Below are positions 36,161-46,524 of a stretch of DNA of 63,449 nt, piece after piece. Below the pieces are notes generated by a model. The model searched no databases. It was not told where the DNA came from and saw only the letters and a list, made by a program, of their open reading frames with translations. The position numbers were made by a program, and so were the translations under genes. The stretch is from Microcoleus vaginatus WJT46-NPBG5 (GTDB taxonomy: Bacteria > Cyanobacteriota > Cyanobacteriia > Cyanobacteriales > Oscillatoriaceae): NCBI GenBank assembly GCA_019359355.1, contig JAHHHM010000032.1:1-63449 (forward strand). Direction: 5' to 3'. The first letter of the stretch is position 1. Each line of letters begins with the position of its first letter.

Positions 36161-36205
36161 GTAAGTCGCAAGTCACATAGAAACGATGCGGAGAGGGAAT
36201 TAGGG

Positions 36206-38083
36206 ATGGCTACCCTGGAGTTAGTAAGTCAAGTTGTCGCGCTTGTCAACATAGAACGCAGTCGGGTTGGTTTACCCCCGCTGACTATCGATACTCAACT
36301 TAACAGTGCCGCGCAAATTCACAGCACTGATATGGCTGTGAATGACTTTTTCGGTCAAATCGGCTCGAATGGCTCGAATGCGGCGAGTCGGATTAGAAAT
36401 GCCGGCTACAACTTTACAACTCATGCACAAAACGTAGAAGCCGGCGAAGAGACAGCAGAGGAAGTTGTCGCTTCTTGGTTCAGCAGCGCTGAGGCGACGA
36501 ACCTTTTTAGGGCAGATGTTACGAATATCGGCATTGGTTATTACTTTCTTGAAGATGATACCGGCAACTTCAACCAAAATCATTACTGGACTGCGGTGGT
36601 TGCCAAACGTTCTCCCGAAGGAGTCTTCATTCCGGGAACTGAGGGCGTTGATATTGTCGAAGGCGGTGAAGGCAGCAACTTGATTGCGGGGGGTCAAGAG
36701 AGTGATACCCTCTATGGAAATATTAGCGATGATGTGATTTTGGGTGGCGGGGGGAATGACTTTGTTGATGGCGATCAAGGCAATGATACCCTCGGCGGCA
36801 ATCCTGGCAACGATACTATTTTCGCCGGCCTGGGCAATGACTTCGTCCTGGGCGGTCAAGAAAATGATATTTTGAATGGCGAGCGAGGCAATGATTCACT
36901 TTATGGCGATTTGGGCGACGATACGCTGTTTGGCAATTTAGACAGCGACTTCCTCGACGGGGGCGATGGAAACGACCGTTTGGAAGGGGATTTAGGTTTA
37001 GATACGCTATTTGGTCGAGCCGGCAACGATGTCCTCGTAGGCGGTGTGGATTTAGATTACCTAGACGGGGGCGACGGCGACGATTATTTAGAGGGCAATG
37101 AAGGGGCGGATACCCTGTTTGGCGGAATTGGCAACGATCAGATATTCGCCGGCATTGATAACGATGTTGTCGTTGCCGGTGAGGGCAATGATTATATTGA
37201 TGGCAACACCGGCATCGATACACTCTTTGGCAATGCCGGCAGCGACACCCTCATTGCTGGCACCGAGGACGACTTGGTGTTTGGTGGCAGAGATGGGGAT
37301 TATCTTGGTGGCGGCGTTGGCAATGATATTCTCAACGGTAATATCGGGGATGATACCGTTTTAGTAGGAGCCGGCAACGACCTTGCCTTTGGAGGTCAAG
37401 ATAATGATCGGGTTTATGGGGAATTCGGCGACGATACCCTCAACGGCGATCTCGGAAACGATACCATCATCGGTGCCTCAAATGCTGACCTCATCTATGG
37501 GGGCGATGGCAACGATGTCATTTATGGCGATTTCATCGATGATAGTTTGGTTGCCGGTCTGAGCGAAGATTCTGTAGCCGGCACAGAAGCCTCTGATACC
37601 CTTTATGGCAACACGGGTGATGATATCCTTGTGGGCGGCTCCGAAGGCGATCTCCTTTACGGCGGCCAAAATAACGATAGCGTGTTGGGTGGTGCCGGTA
37701 ATGACACGTTATTTGGCAACTTGGGCAATGATACCCTCATCGGCGGCGACGGCAGCGACACGTTTGCCCTACAGCTAGGCGGTGTTGCTCGAATCAACGA
37801 TCTGCTTCGGGGAAATGATTATTTATTCTTGAGTGAAGGTTTGACGTTTGAGGATCTCGTTTTCCAACAAGGATCAGAAGCCAACACCTCAGAAATCTAC
37901 GCTCAGTTTCCAGCCGATGATACACTCAGGGGCGGCACCGGCCCACTTGTCACAGGTTCCGATGGGAAATCTGCCCGCAATGTGCTTATAGGCGTCGTTG
38001 TGGGTGTTCAAGCTGAAAACTTCTCCAGCGACAACTTCATCACGACTTTTGAGAGTGACACACTAGCCGGCACCACTCCATAG
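36206..38083 (+). CDS. CAP-domain protein with RTX calcium-binding repeats
   Basis: About 625 residues. Start at ATG 36206 (MATLELVSQ) with ggagaggg at ribosome distance; upstream ATGs fall in the heptamer repeat and are rejected. Residues about 8-135 form a CAP (SCP/PR-1) domain: LVNIERSRVGLPPLTIDTQL, WFSSAEATN, NHYWTAVVAK. Then some thirty RTX nonapeptides (GGxGNDxLxG) span about 150-560. RTX proteins are usually secreted by type I systems and fold on binding extracellular calcium. No secretion genes are adjacent. Function outside the cell unknown. Confidence 0.9.
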   Translation: MATLELVSQVVALVNIERSRVGLPPLTIDTQLNSAAQIHSTDMAVNDFFGQIGSNGSNAASRIRNAGYNFTTHAQNVEAGEETAEEVVASWFSSAEATNLFRADVTNIGIGYYFLEDDTGNFNQNHYWTAVVAKRSPEGVFIPGTEGVDIVEGGEGSNLIAGGQESDTLYGNISDDVILGGGGNDFVDGDQGNDTLGGNPGNDTIFAGLGNDFVLGGQENDILNGERGNDSLYGDLGDDTLFGNLDSDFLDGGDGNDRLEGDLGLDTLFGRAGNDVLVGGVDLDYLDGGDGDDYLEGNEGADTLFGGIGNDQIFAGIDNDVVVAGEGNDYIDGNTGIDTLFGNAGSDTLIAGTEDDLVFGGRDGDYLGGGVGNDILNGNIGDDTVLVGAGNDLAFGGQDNDRVYGEFGDDTLNGDLGNDTIIGASNADLIYGGDGNDVIYGDFIDDSLVAGLSEDSVAGTEASDTLYGNTGDDILVGGSEGDLLYGGQNNDSVLGGAGNDTLFGNLGNDTLIGGDGSDTFALQLGGVARINDLLRGNDYLFLSEGLTFEDLVFQQGSEANTSEIYAQFPADDTLRGGTGPLVTGSDGKSARNVLIGVVVGVQAENFSSDNFITTFESDTLAGTTP

Positions 38084-38106
38084 CTCTAGGGCCGTTTAGC
38101 CCCTGC

Positions 38107-38244
38107 TTAGCGCGATCGCTTCTCCCGCATCTGCCGCCGGCGATCGCGCCACTCGGCGAGTGTTAAATAAAGCACTCCACCTGTCACAACCACCATCAGC
38201 CCTAGGGCCATGAAAATCAGACCATAAAAAACCGTATTTTCCAT
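38107..38244 (-). CDS. 45-residue single-span membrane protein
   Basis: ATG 38244 to TAA 38107: MENTVFYGLIF, then a hydrophobic helix (about residues 8-28), then a strongly basic tail ending REKRSR. The type I-in layout and length resemble small thylakoid subunits, but the sequence matches none that I know. The gene ends within a GCGATCGC-rich stretch. It lies between the CAP-RTX gene and the phycobilin lyase. Real by composition; function unknown. Confidence 0.55.
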   Translation of the reverse strand: MENTVFYGLIFMALGLMVVVTGGVLYLTLAEWRDRRRQMREKRSR

Positions 38245-38396
38245 AAAACCTCCGGCGGTTTTAGATTCTAAACTTTAAATTTTAGACTAATCCAAAATCC
38301 TATCTTGAAAATGAGGGGGAGAATCTTCGGGGCTAGGAAGAATAAAATTAGGGATCTCAAGCTCCCCCTAACTCCTCTCTTCCTCGACTAGCCCCT

Positions 38397-38933
38397 CTAA
38401 GCCTTGGCTGCTGGTTGAGTTACGCCCATGCGAATTTCAGAGCAGAAGGAAGCGAGGCTAAAGCCATCTGAGCGCTTAACGGTGCTAGTCCGCAGCCGTA
38501 AGTTTGGACTCTCGAACCACAGGCGCTCCTCAACAGACATCGTAGGGCTTTCGGTAATCAGTGTTAGGGCATCGTCGTTGCCCAGGATATAACGACCCGT
38601 GACCGGCGAATCTTGGTTTGCTGTTTTTTGCAGGAGTTGGCCGGTTTTGGGGTTCTGTGGGTTGGCGATGGGAACTAAAACCGTTGAACCGGCTTGTTTG
38701 CGCTGATCCGCTCCCACTGTGCCATCCCACTTGACACGGAGACCTAATAATGCAGTGGAAGGCTCGATCCCGTATTGTTCGCAGAGTTCGATCACTGCCG
38801 GATCGCTAGAAGCAAGAATTTCAATCCATAAGTCTGTCTTACCGGCTTCTAAATGGGGATTCGCCAGATAGTGGTTGCTGCGCTGGGAAAACCATTTGCC
38901 AGCACTCTGTTGGAAAAACTCGATAATATCCAT
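38397..38933 (-). CDS. cpcS: phycobiliprotein lyase, CpcS/CpeS family
   Basis: 178 residues. CpcS/CpeS lyases attach phycocyanobilin or phycoerythrobilin to Cys84-type sites of phycobiliproteins. Signatures are the N-terminus MDIIEFFQQSAGKWFSQR, the stretch SGRYI...DALTLITE, and ERLWFESPNLRLRTS...SFCSEIRM. The full lipocalin-like barrel is present. CpcS, CpcU and CpeS are hard to separate by eye, so the symbol is provisional. Confidence 0.9.
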   Translation of the reverse strand: MDIIEFFQQSAGKWFSQRSNHYLANPHLEAGKTDLWIEILASSDPAVIELCEQYGIEPSTALLGLRVKWDGTVGADQRKQAGSTVLVPIANPQNPKTGQLLQKTANQDSPVTGRYILGNDDALTLITESPTMSVEERLWFESPNLRLRTSTVKRSDGFSLASFCSEIRMGVTQPAAKA

Positions 38934-39200
38934 GAATGAAGCAGTCCCGCGTCAATCGTTCTCAATACTATGTTAAGCCCAAGATGACGCCTACCGATGA
39001 TTGACGTGGTTGCACCTTTTGGGAGGATTTGCTTGGGCTGAACATCACTCACCAAGAGGTCAGGGGATCGTTCTCCTCAGTGGCTCAGTTGAGCTACCTA
39101 AAAAGCTAGCCGGTTTTAACCACAGGCATAACTTGCTTTTAAGGCAACTCAACTTCTGCCAAAAATTGCATTTCTATCTATTTCTAGAAGTTGAATAGTA

Positions 39201-40283
39201 TCAATGCAATTTCGGATTCTTCGGTGATTGATAGTAAACCTTAGAACCCTGATCCGGGACAAAATGACAAGCCCAGTAAGAGCGAACAAAGCTCTTCCAA
39301 ATCGGCTCATTTGAGCAGCGATAATAATCGCCCAACACCGGCTTAATTGCCTCGGTTGCGGTTTTTAAGTGATAGTGAGGGATGTTCAAGAAAATATGAT
39401 GGGCTACATGGGTGCCAATATCGTGATGGATGGGATTGATAAAGCCGTAATCCCGATCAATGGTAGATAAAGCCCCTTTCAGGAAGTACCAATCATTCCC
39501 GCGATACCAGGGAATATCTGATTCTGTGTGATGCAGGAAGGTGACTAAATCCAACCAAATCACAAACACCAGATAAGGAACCAGGTAGTATTTCACCAGA
39601 AATAACCAGCCAAACTGATAGGTTAACCCGCCCAGAAGGCCAACCATTAGCACCCAGAGTGCAGAACTGGTTAATACGTCCCATTTTTCTGAGGGACGAA
39701 ACAGGGGACTATTTGGCAGAAAGTGGGAACCCTCCCGATCTGGAGAGCGCATCACGAGATAAATTGGATAAGCGATCAAGGGGAGATAGAAGCGTAATAG
39801 CTTTTCATACCACGCCATCTGCTCATACTTGGTTTGGGACACCGGATACCAGCTTTCATCGGTATCAAGGTTGCCGGTGTTAGCATGATGAGTTCTGTGA
39901 CTGATGCGCCAGCCGTGATAGGGGACGAGGATGGGGATGTGAGAAAGATGCCCAATCAGGTTATTCAGCCATTTAAGCTTAGAAAAAGAGCCATGACCAC
40001 AGTCATGCCCAACGACAAACAACGCCCAAAACATGGTTCCTTGCATCAACCAGAACAGTGGGAAAAATAACCACGAATCTAGCCGATAGGCGAGCACATA
40101 AAGTCCAGCGATAATAGAAATATCCAGGAAGAAGTAGCTCAGAGACTTCCAAATAGAAGGTTCAAAACAGGAAGCCGGTATTGCCGCCTTCACATCTTGG
40201 AGGGTAAAGGGTAACTCTGTGGTACGAGTGGATGAGGCTGTAACCGTTGCCTCTGTTAGAACAGTGTTTGCGTTTGCTTGCAC
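39201..40283 (-). CDS. desB: omega-3 (delta-15) fatty acid desaturase
   Basis: 360 residues. Membrane-bound desaturase introducing the omega-3 double bond into membrane fatty acids, usually induced by cold. The three histidine boxes are HDCGH (93-97), HRTHH (129-133) and HVAHH (292-296), with hydrophobic segments between. N-terminal and box context match DesB more than DesA (delta-12). Followed by a long intergenic stretch; no partner gene. Confidence 0.9.
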   Translation of the reverse strand: MQANANTVLTEATVTASSTRTTELPFTLQDVKAAIPASCFEPSIWKSLSYFFLDISIIAGLYVLAYRLDSWLFFPLFWLMQGTMFWALFVVGHDCGHGSFSKLKWLNNLIGHLSHIPILVPYHGWRISHRTHHANTGNLDTDESWYPVSQTKYEQMAWYEKLLRFYLPLIAYPIYLVMRSPDREGSHFLPNSPLFRPSEKWDVLTSSALWVLMVGLLGGLTYQFGWLFLVKYYLVPYLVFVIWLDLVTFLHHTESDIPWYRGNDWYFLKGALSTIDRDYGFINPIHHDIGTHVAHHIFLNIPHYHLKTATEAIKPVLGDYYRCSNEPIWKSFVRSYWACHFVPDQGSKVYYQSPKNPKLH

Positions 40284-41089
40284 GAAAATTTCCGATTTAA
40301 CGTGATTTGAAAACCGACATTTTGCCTAGAACGGCTTGCACTCAGCTATTTGAAGCCAGGATTTCTACTCGGCAAAGGCTATCGCATGATATAGCGCCAC
40401 TGCCAACTAAGCAGGCTTGTGAACGCCTGTTTGGGCAAAAGCGCTGCGATCTCCATTGCTTCATAAAAAATCTGACAAGCCGGTGAAAGTGCAATATGCA
40501 GGTTATAAACGGAATTCATTCTACCCTACTCCTGCACATTCTCGACCATCAGGCCGGGTCAAAAAATATTTGCGACCGATAGATTCATTGAATTCAACAA
40601 CTCTTAACCCTACAAGGAAATAAGCTTTTTTGCAATGTCTTAGCTAGAGAAACAAGTTGGATATAAGCACATTGGGGTAGCAGTTTCTCCACTTTTTGCA
40701 TCCGAATGCAACACCAGCAAGCGAGCGGATTCTGCTGATTTTTACGATATTGCTTTTGTCAACAATGCACTAGAGTTTTAGGATATAGAAATCCTAAACC
40801 ATTCGTGAGCTGTTCCGGGAGTGCGTTCGCGTAGCGTGGGCGTTGGTTCGCTTTCAAGATGCCCGCACTCCAATTTTTTACAATTCAAATAGGATGGCTA
40901 TAACCCAGTTAAGCTGCTCTCAACGATCTTTGCATTATTGACGACAAGTTGATTGAGCATTTGTTGTTAATAACAGCGTTGAACTGTCATTGATTGCTTG
41001 GGTAGGCGGAGTGAAACGGAATACTGGAATTAATTCACAAAATTGGGTTGCTATTTTCGGCTATTACCTTTTTTCTCTAAAATTTAATT
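40284..41089. other. 806-base intergenic region with two fold-back repeats
   Basis: No gene found. tttaggat-atagaa-atcctaaa (40777-40798) forms an 8-bp stem. ggagtgcg (40818-40825) and cgcactcc (40864-40871) enclose a gttcgcgtagcgtgggcg segment and are followed by a T-run, terminator-like. These look like dispersed cyanobacterial intergenic hairpins. The desB promoter should lie at the left end. Confidence 0.5.
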
Positions 41090-42892
41090 TCAGGGCGAAT
41101 AATTTACACTAAAATAAAATCCTTCATCTTGGGCGTTATTGCCTTTGTCGTCTATTTTCACGAGGGGAATCGCATAATCTATCCGGATGTTTAATCCAGG
41201 CAGCACTTCCCACAACACGCCTAAACCGGCACCGGCTAAAAACCTTTGCTCTGGTAATAAGTTAGGATTTCCTCCACTATTTCGCACCATACCCAAATCA
41301 ACAAAAGGTGCAATTTGCACGATAGCCGCACCGCTGGCAGAATCTCGTTGCAGCGCAATCCGATCTTCAACGGAAAATCGGAAGCCACTGTCACCTGATC
41401 GGGCGTTTTGCCGGTAGCCTCGCAAGGATAACCCTCCACCAATCACAAACTGCTGTGAGGGCAATAAACTATCAGGCGCAAGCTGCAAGTCGCCTTGCAC
41501 AATCAGTAAGTTATCATTGCCGAGACGCTGCACGCGCTGTACCTGTCCAGTCCAACTGATGAACCGGCCATCGGGAACGGGGTCTTCATTAATTGTGGCG
41601 TCTAGTAAGCCGGTGCCAAAGTTAAATTGTGAACGCAACGCCCAAGCGCCCACCGTATCGCGACGCACATAATCTTGACCGAATTTAATAATGCTGGTGC
41701 GACTGATGCCCTTTTCATCTGGCCCAGATCCAAAAGGTGTTGGTTCGCCGGCAAGAAAGGTTTGGCTTTCCTGATAAGCAAACCCTAAAGAGAGGGCAAA
41801 TTCTTGACTCGGTGATCGCAGGAGTGGCTGCCGGTAACTCAGTTCATAAAGCTGGGATTCTCCCTCAATATCAAATGCTTTAAAGGGTTCTTGAACAATT
41901 GCATTATTATTTGGTGCAACCCTCACTTGCACGGTGCCATTCATGGCATTAACGGGGACGCGGTAACTTAATTCATAAACATTGGAGTCCCCGAAAGATT
42001 GATAATAAGAGGCGAAAACTTCGTCTCCAATGCCGGTAAGGTTGCGATAAAGTACGCTTGCGCCGGCTCGTTCTGAACCAACGCTGGGTGGGGAATAATT
42101 GTCGATTCCAAAGTTACTCACCAAGGGATTTGCTTCTGTTACGCGCACGGTGAGAATGCTCTGACCGATTTGCTCGCCTGCCCTCAAACTCGCTTCAATA
42201 TTCTCAAATAATGGGTCTATTCGCAGCAGCCGTAACTGATTTTCCAAGGCGGCGGTGGAAAGGGGTGTGCCGGCTCCCAATCGCAACCGACTGCGGATAT
42301 ACTCTGGATTTAAACGGCGCGTTCCTTCAACTTCAATTTGTTCTAAACTGCCTTCAATCACCACAATTTGCACGATGCCGTTTTCAATCGTTTGGTCTGC
42401 TAAAACGGCTCTGGAGGTGATGTAGCCTCTGTCGAGATACAGTTGAGTAATACCATCAGCAACTCTTCTCAATTCTTCAAGCGTTACTGTACTGCCTTCA
42501 ACCGGCGCTGTGATGGCTTTAATTTCCGCTTCACTAAAGAGCGTACTGCCGGTGACTTCAATTTTCTGAACTGAAATTTTCTGCTCGGTTTCTGCCGCCG
42601 GGGTTTCTTGGGAGGGTGCCGGCGTGGGTGGGGTTGGCAAAACCGGCTCTTGTTCTTCTGGTTGCGGTGGCTGGGGTTCTGGTTGAGTTTGTGGGATGCG
42701 ATCGCGGTTCGGTTCAGGTTGCGGGTTCACCGGGGGTGCCGGCAGCGTTTGCGTTTGAGCGATCGGATCTTCGTACCACGCACTTGCCGGTTCTGCGGCA
42801 GTCGCGCCACTTGTAAAGATGCCAGCCATCACAACGGCACCTGGAATTGAAACCCCACACCAAAACATTCCAAGGCTTAAACGCCAGTGCAT
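41090..42892 (-). CDS. two-partner secretion transporter, TpsB/FhaC/ShlB family
   Basis: 600 residues. A signal peptide precedes a Pro-rich linker (about 35-100). Two POTRA domains follow: VQKIEVTGSTLFSEAEIKA... (about 104-180) and LEQIEVEGTRRLNPEYIRSRL... (about 182-255). The C-terminal about 340 residues form a beta-barrel ending in FYFSVNYSP, typical of outer-membrane barrels. It exports a partner protein (TpsA) across the outer membrane. No TpsA is adjacent; the RTX lipase gene lies across a 684-base divergent gap. Confidence 0.9.
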   Translation of the reverse strand: MHWRLSLGMFWCGVSIPGAVVMAGIFTSGATAAEPASAWYEDPIAQTQTLPAPPVNPQPEPNRDRIPQTQPEPQPPQPEEQEPVLPTPPTPAPSQETPAAETEQKISVQKIEVTGSTLFSEAEIKAITAPVEGSTVTLEELRRVADGITQLYLDRGYITSRAVLADQTIENGIVQIVVIEGSLEQIEVEGTRRLNPEYIRSRLRLGAGTPLSTAALENQLRLLRIDPLFENIEASLRAGEQIGQSILTVRVTEANPLVSNFGIDNYSPPSVGSERAGASVLYRNLTGIGDEVFASYYQSFGDSNVYELSYRVPVNAMNGTVQVRVAPNNNAIVQEPFKAFDIEGESQLYELSYRQPLLRSPSQEFALSLGFAYQESQTFLAGEPTPFGSGPDEKGISRTSIIKFGQDYVRRDTVGAWALRSQFNFGTGLLDATINEDPVPDGRFISWTGQVQRVQRLGNDNLLIVQGDLQLAPDSLLPSQQFVIGGGLSLRGYRQNARSGDSGFRFSVEDRIALQRDSASGAAIVQIAPFVDLGMVRNSGGNPNLLPEQRFLAGAGLGVLWEVLPGLNIRIDYAIPLVKIDDKGNNAQDEGFYFSVNYSP

Positions 42893-43576
42893 AAAATTAT
42901 TCTCAAGCTTCAGTTTTTTGTTTGTCTGACATCTTGCTTTCGAGGCACCATAGCAACTTTTTGGATAAAGTTCTCGGCTTCAGAGCGTACCTATCACACC
43001 CAGCTAACCAAAAATAATATGATCACAGGAATGAATCATTCTTTTACCTGATTATTTTTACTTTTTTGCCCATCACGCTAAACCAAAATAACATTTTTAT
43101 AAAAATGATACAATCTTGCCAGTCTTGTTGTCCACTTTATTTTAGTCTGACTTTTTAAAGTATTGAAACCGATTAATTTTTGTGATTGAGCCGACTCTAC
43201 TTTGTTTCTAATCTGCGTGCTTCCTCTCCGGGTAATTAAGAGCACGCGCTGTTTACAATGAAAAATATTGAGTCTTTTATTGCTTGATTTTTGCGTCAAA
43301 CTTAATTCAGCGATAGCTTATGGAGAGCCAAGCGATGAACTCAGTCCCCACAATCTTACCCGTACAGCCGGCAAAAAGCTAAAATTTAAGCATCTTGAGG
43401 TGGTGCACTAACGGCAGCGCTTCCCCGACGCTCGGCGAATTTCCGGCTCCGGAAGGAATTTTAACTTATTCTTGATAAATGTAGCTGAAAACTTTATAAA
43501 AATCCCTACAGAGTTATGACGGTAGCTTGTCATAAAGCGCTCAAGCCTATTCTTAACGAAGGACTGAGGAAAAATT
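42893..43576. other. 684-base divergent intergenic region
   Basis: Separates the TpsB and RTX lipase genes. Mostly A/T-rich, with promoter-like sequences. I see no gene or strong structure in it. Confidence 0.4.
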
Positions 43577-45541
43577 ATGAAGCTTGATTATCGGGATCTA
43601 TTCACTGGTGAGTTTTATCTAGAAGCCACACCAGACGTAGCCGAGGCAATCACCAACGGCCAGTTTAAAGATGCGCTTGAACACACTAATAAAGTTGGCC
43701 AATATTCCGAACTCGCCTCGACTTCTGTATTTAATTCAGCCTTCGTTCACGATACGAGCATAGAAGGCAATGAAGAACTTAATTTAACCTTGGATAATTC
43801 TATAGGGGGTGCAACAATCGGCACTCAAAACACGGTAATTCTCAATATTCAAAACTTTAATTTTTTCAATGATCCGATAAATTTTCAACCGAGTGGAATA
43901 AATATCCAAGACTTAAGAAAAGTTGTTTTAGAAAACAGCCAGGGTGAATGGCCGGCAACTGCTTTAGGAACAGTTCAGGGAGGTGAAATTGTCGGTGAAC
44001 TCATTCCAAATGTAGATCGAAATGTTCGGCGTGTAGGGTTTCGAGTGCTTGCAAATTCACCCGAAGCAAAGCAAACCTGGGTGATTATTCATGGGTGGAA
44101 TAACAGTTCTCTTACTGATAGCATTGACTCTTTAGCCAAATCAGTCGCCGCAGCAAGACCTGGAGATCGCGTTTTAGCGCTTGACTGGAGAGAAGTTGCT
44201 TATAATGCGCTGCGTGAGGATCTCGGCCCGATTGGCACCGCATACGCCTCTGCTGCCGGCGGTAATTTGAGAGCAGCTACATGGATTGGCGCTGTTGCAG
44301 AATTTGCGGTTAAAACGTTAAAAGAAGTCTGGGGAATTGATTCAGAGCAAGCATTAAGAAGTCTAAATTTAATTGGACATAGTTTGGGTTCATTAGTCAG
44401 TGCAGAAATTGGGCGAATTTATCGAGACGATACCAATAGAGCCGGCACGAAATTAAACCTAACCAATCCTAATGCAGTTGGCGTTAGAACAATTACTGCC
44501 CTCGATCCGCCTTCAGAATTTAGAGGCAAGTACGATTTAGACAGTAGATTTGTCGGAGAAGACAGACCTGAAAGTTTTAGGGATGTTTCAGAATTTTCTA
44601 GAGCATTTGTTGGCTCTAATAGTTTAGCCGGCAATCAAGATTTTTCAGTAACAGCGGATGAGTCTTTTCAAATTGATTTTGGCAATCGAGCTGAGCGACT
44701 TACTGATATGGGTGATGAACATGGTTGGGTAATTGAAACATTTACCCATTTAATAAGTGAACCGGAAAAAATGGGTTCGCTACTGGGTATGAGAGCTTAT
44801 GAAAATATTGAGGACTTGGCAATTAAAGATTTTGGTGAACTGGATATTCGCAGCAGGGAAACAGGCCGGCATAAAGGAATCCTTGTTGTGCCTAATCCCA
44901 AATCAAACGAAACAATTCCCCAACCACAGCCGACACAAAAACCCACATTATTAATTGCCCGATCCCCATCAAATCAAGATAATGATATTGTGATTGGGAG
45001 TTTTGCGAACAATAATATTAATGGGGCTGATCAGTTCAATTTTACAGCCGGCGATATTCGCTATACCGGCTCGGGTGATGATAAATTTTTTGGTGAATCT
45101 GGTAATGATCAGCTCAATGGTGATAGCGGCAATGATACATTAAGTGGAGGATCAGGAAGCGATCAGCTACTTGGAGGCGGGGGCGCTTTTGCTTCGGAAA
45201 ATGACTGGCTTTATGGAGGAACTGGCAAAGATGAGCTAACAGGTGGTTCGGGCCGAGATACGTTTATAATTGAGCGAGATGCCCGCAAAGCCGGTAATCA
45301 AAATGAAGCCGATCTGATTACAGATTTTAAGGCCGGCACGGATATGATCGGTCTGATCGATTTATCCTTTGAACAGCTCAGTTTTCAACTATTTAATCGC
45401 GGGTTATTTGGAATTTCTAAAGACACGGCCATCACTGCCGGTGGAGAATTTTTAGCGTTGTTAAAAGATGTTCGCCCAGACCAAATTAATAATCCAGCTA
45501 ACTTTATTCCTGGGGATATCGGCATTTTCGCTATTGTCTAA
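43577..45541 (+). CDS. RTX protein with lipase-like alpha/beta-hydrolase domain
   Basis: 654 residues. Residues about 12-45 resemble the 'YLxxxPDVAxAVxxG...GQxE' surface-protein unit. Residues about 50-95 look like the C-terminal half of a Calx-beta domain (EGNEELNLTLDN...). From about 160 to 390 there is an alpha/beta-hydrolase with the nucleophile elbow GHSLG (Ser near 265) and WVIIHGWNNSS oxyanion region. Then RTX nonapeptides (GDDKFFGESGNDQLNG...). Probably secreted by type I export and activated by calcium. A domain mosaic with a truncated Calx-beta. Confidence 0.85.
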   Translation: MKLDYRDLFTGEFYLEATPDVAEAITNGQFKDALEHTNKVGQYSELASTSVFNSAFVHDTSIEGNEELNLTLDNSIGGATIGTQNTVILNIQNFNFFNDPINFQPSGINIQDLRKVVLENSQGEWPATALGTVQGGEIVGELIPNVDRNVRRVGFRVLANSPEAKQTWVIIHGWNNSSLTDSIDSLAKSVAAARPGDRVLALDWREVAYNALREDLGPIGTAYASAAGGNLRAATWIGAVAEFAVKTLKEVWGIDSEQALRSLNLIGHSLGSLVSAEIGRIYRDDTNRAGTKLNLTNPNAVGVRTITALDPPSEFRGKYDLDSRFVGEDRPESFRDVSEFSRAFVGSNSLAGNQDFSVTADESFQIDFGNRAERLTDMGDEHGWVIETFTHLISEPEKMGSLLGMRAYENIEDLAIKDFGELDIRSRETGRHKGILVVPNPKSNETIPQPQPTQKPTLLIARSPSNQDNDIVIGSFANNNINGADQFNFTAGDIRYTGSGDDKFFGESGNDQLNGDSGNDTLSGGSGSDQLLGGGGAFASENDWLYGGTGKDELTGGSGRDTFIIERDARKAGNQNEADLITDFKAGTDMIGLIDLSFEQLSFQLFNRGLFGISKDTAITAGGEFLALLKDVRPDQINNPANFIPGDIGIFAIV

Positions 45542-45732
45542 AAAAAATAAGTAGAGACACAGCATGACCGCGTCCCCACAACAGAGAATGAAGCTGTCAA
45601 TTAACCGCTAAATCTCCGGGAAAAACTTCAAGTACCAATCAACACATCTGTGGTTAAAAAAGACTTTCGCCATAAGTCTTATTATCACTCAAACGTGAGA
45701 TTTCAAAACTTTCAACCTTACGAGTTAATTTG

Positions 45733-46524
45733 TTATGGCTGAGTCGTATCAATAAAAGGTGCGTTTGACAGATCTCCCAGCTCCACAGAAGTCAGCAACT
45801 CTTCCCAATTTTTTGCCACCTTTACATCGCCCGGTTCCAGCCGGCGTAACTCAGCGAGAGAGGAAACCGTATCGAACCATATTGCCTCTCTGGCATAAAT
45901 ACTCGGACGATCAATCGCTTTAGCGCTTTCTAATTCCTGCTGGAGTCGAGGGCTAAGCTCAGAACGTTTGATCCATCCGCCCCGGATAATCGTCGCCTCC
46001 GGTGCGTTATCCTGGCAGAGCAATGCAAAAGACCAATAGTAGTTTTTTCCAACTTCTAGGGGCGGTGCGTCTTCCGGCATACTGACGCTAATCACTCCAG
46101 GCTTTCCAGTGAGTGTAAAAGTCGTCTGATAAACTTCCTTTTCATTTTCATTGTTCGCGTCTGTAAACTCCGACAGCTTAAACTCCATTGGGAGTGAGAT
46201 GGTTGCCGGCACATACAAATAGAATTTAGGCAAAGCGGATGCCGTTAACCCAGCATTTGTTTGAGGACTTAAAGCAGTGATTTGCTCAGAACCATTGGGA
46301 CAAGGGCCGCGCACGCCGCCGCCTTCTTGCCGGCCTCCTGGCAGTCCTGTACTCGGCGGGTTAAACGCATTCCAATTGCCCCCTACTCCTTGACCTTGAC
46401 CATTTGCATCTGGCCGCGATATCTGTGCCTGCACCAGAGTTGGGAAGCTGGTGGTTGCGGCAAGTCCAAAGGACAAGGCTAACGACAATGGAAGCAAATA
46501 GATAAGAGACTTCTTCCTAGCCAT
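45733..46524 (-). CDS. DUF928 secreted protein
   Basis: 263 residues. Signal peptide (hydrophobic 8-25, cleavage near VQAQ). A disordered Gly/Gln-rich segment follows (residues 35-75), then the DUF928 core (GLTASALPKFYLYVP, KPGVISVSMP, YYWSFALLC). DUF928 proteins are widespread in cyanobacteria and some sit with TpsB and CHAT proteins; function unknown. Convergent to the RTX lipase gene. Confidence 0.87.
   Translation of the reverse strand: MARKKSLIYLLPLSLALSFGLAATTSFPTLVQAQISRPDANGQGQGVGGNWNAFNPPSTGLPGGRQEGGGVRGPCPNGSEQITALSPQTNAGLTASALPKFYLYVPATISLPMEFKLSEFTDANNENEKEVYQTTFTLTGKPGVISVSMPEDAPPLEVGKNYYWSFALLCQDNAPEATIIRGGWIKRSELSPRLQQELESAKAIDRPSIYAREAIWFDTVSSLAELRRLEPGDVKVAKNWEELLTSVELGDLSNAPFIDTTQP

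Noticed and set aside
36077-36205. In-frame extension of the CAP-RTX protein to an ATG at 36077
   Set aside because: The extension is encoded by heptamer repeats (Pro/Ala/His-rich) and the ATG at 36206 has a good ribosome site.
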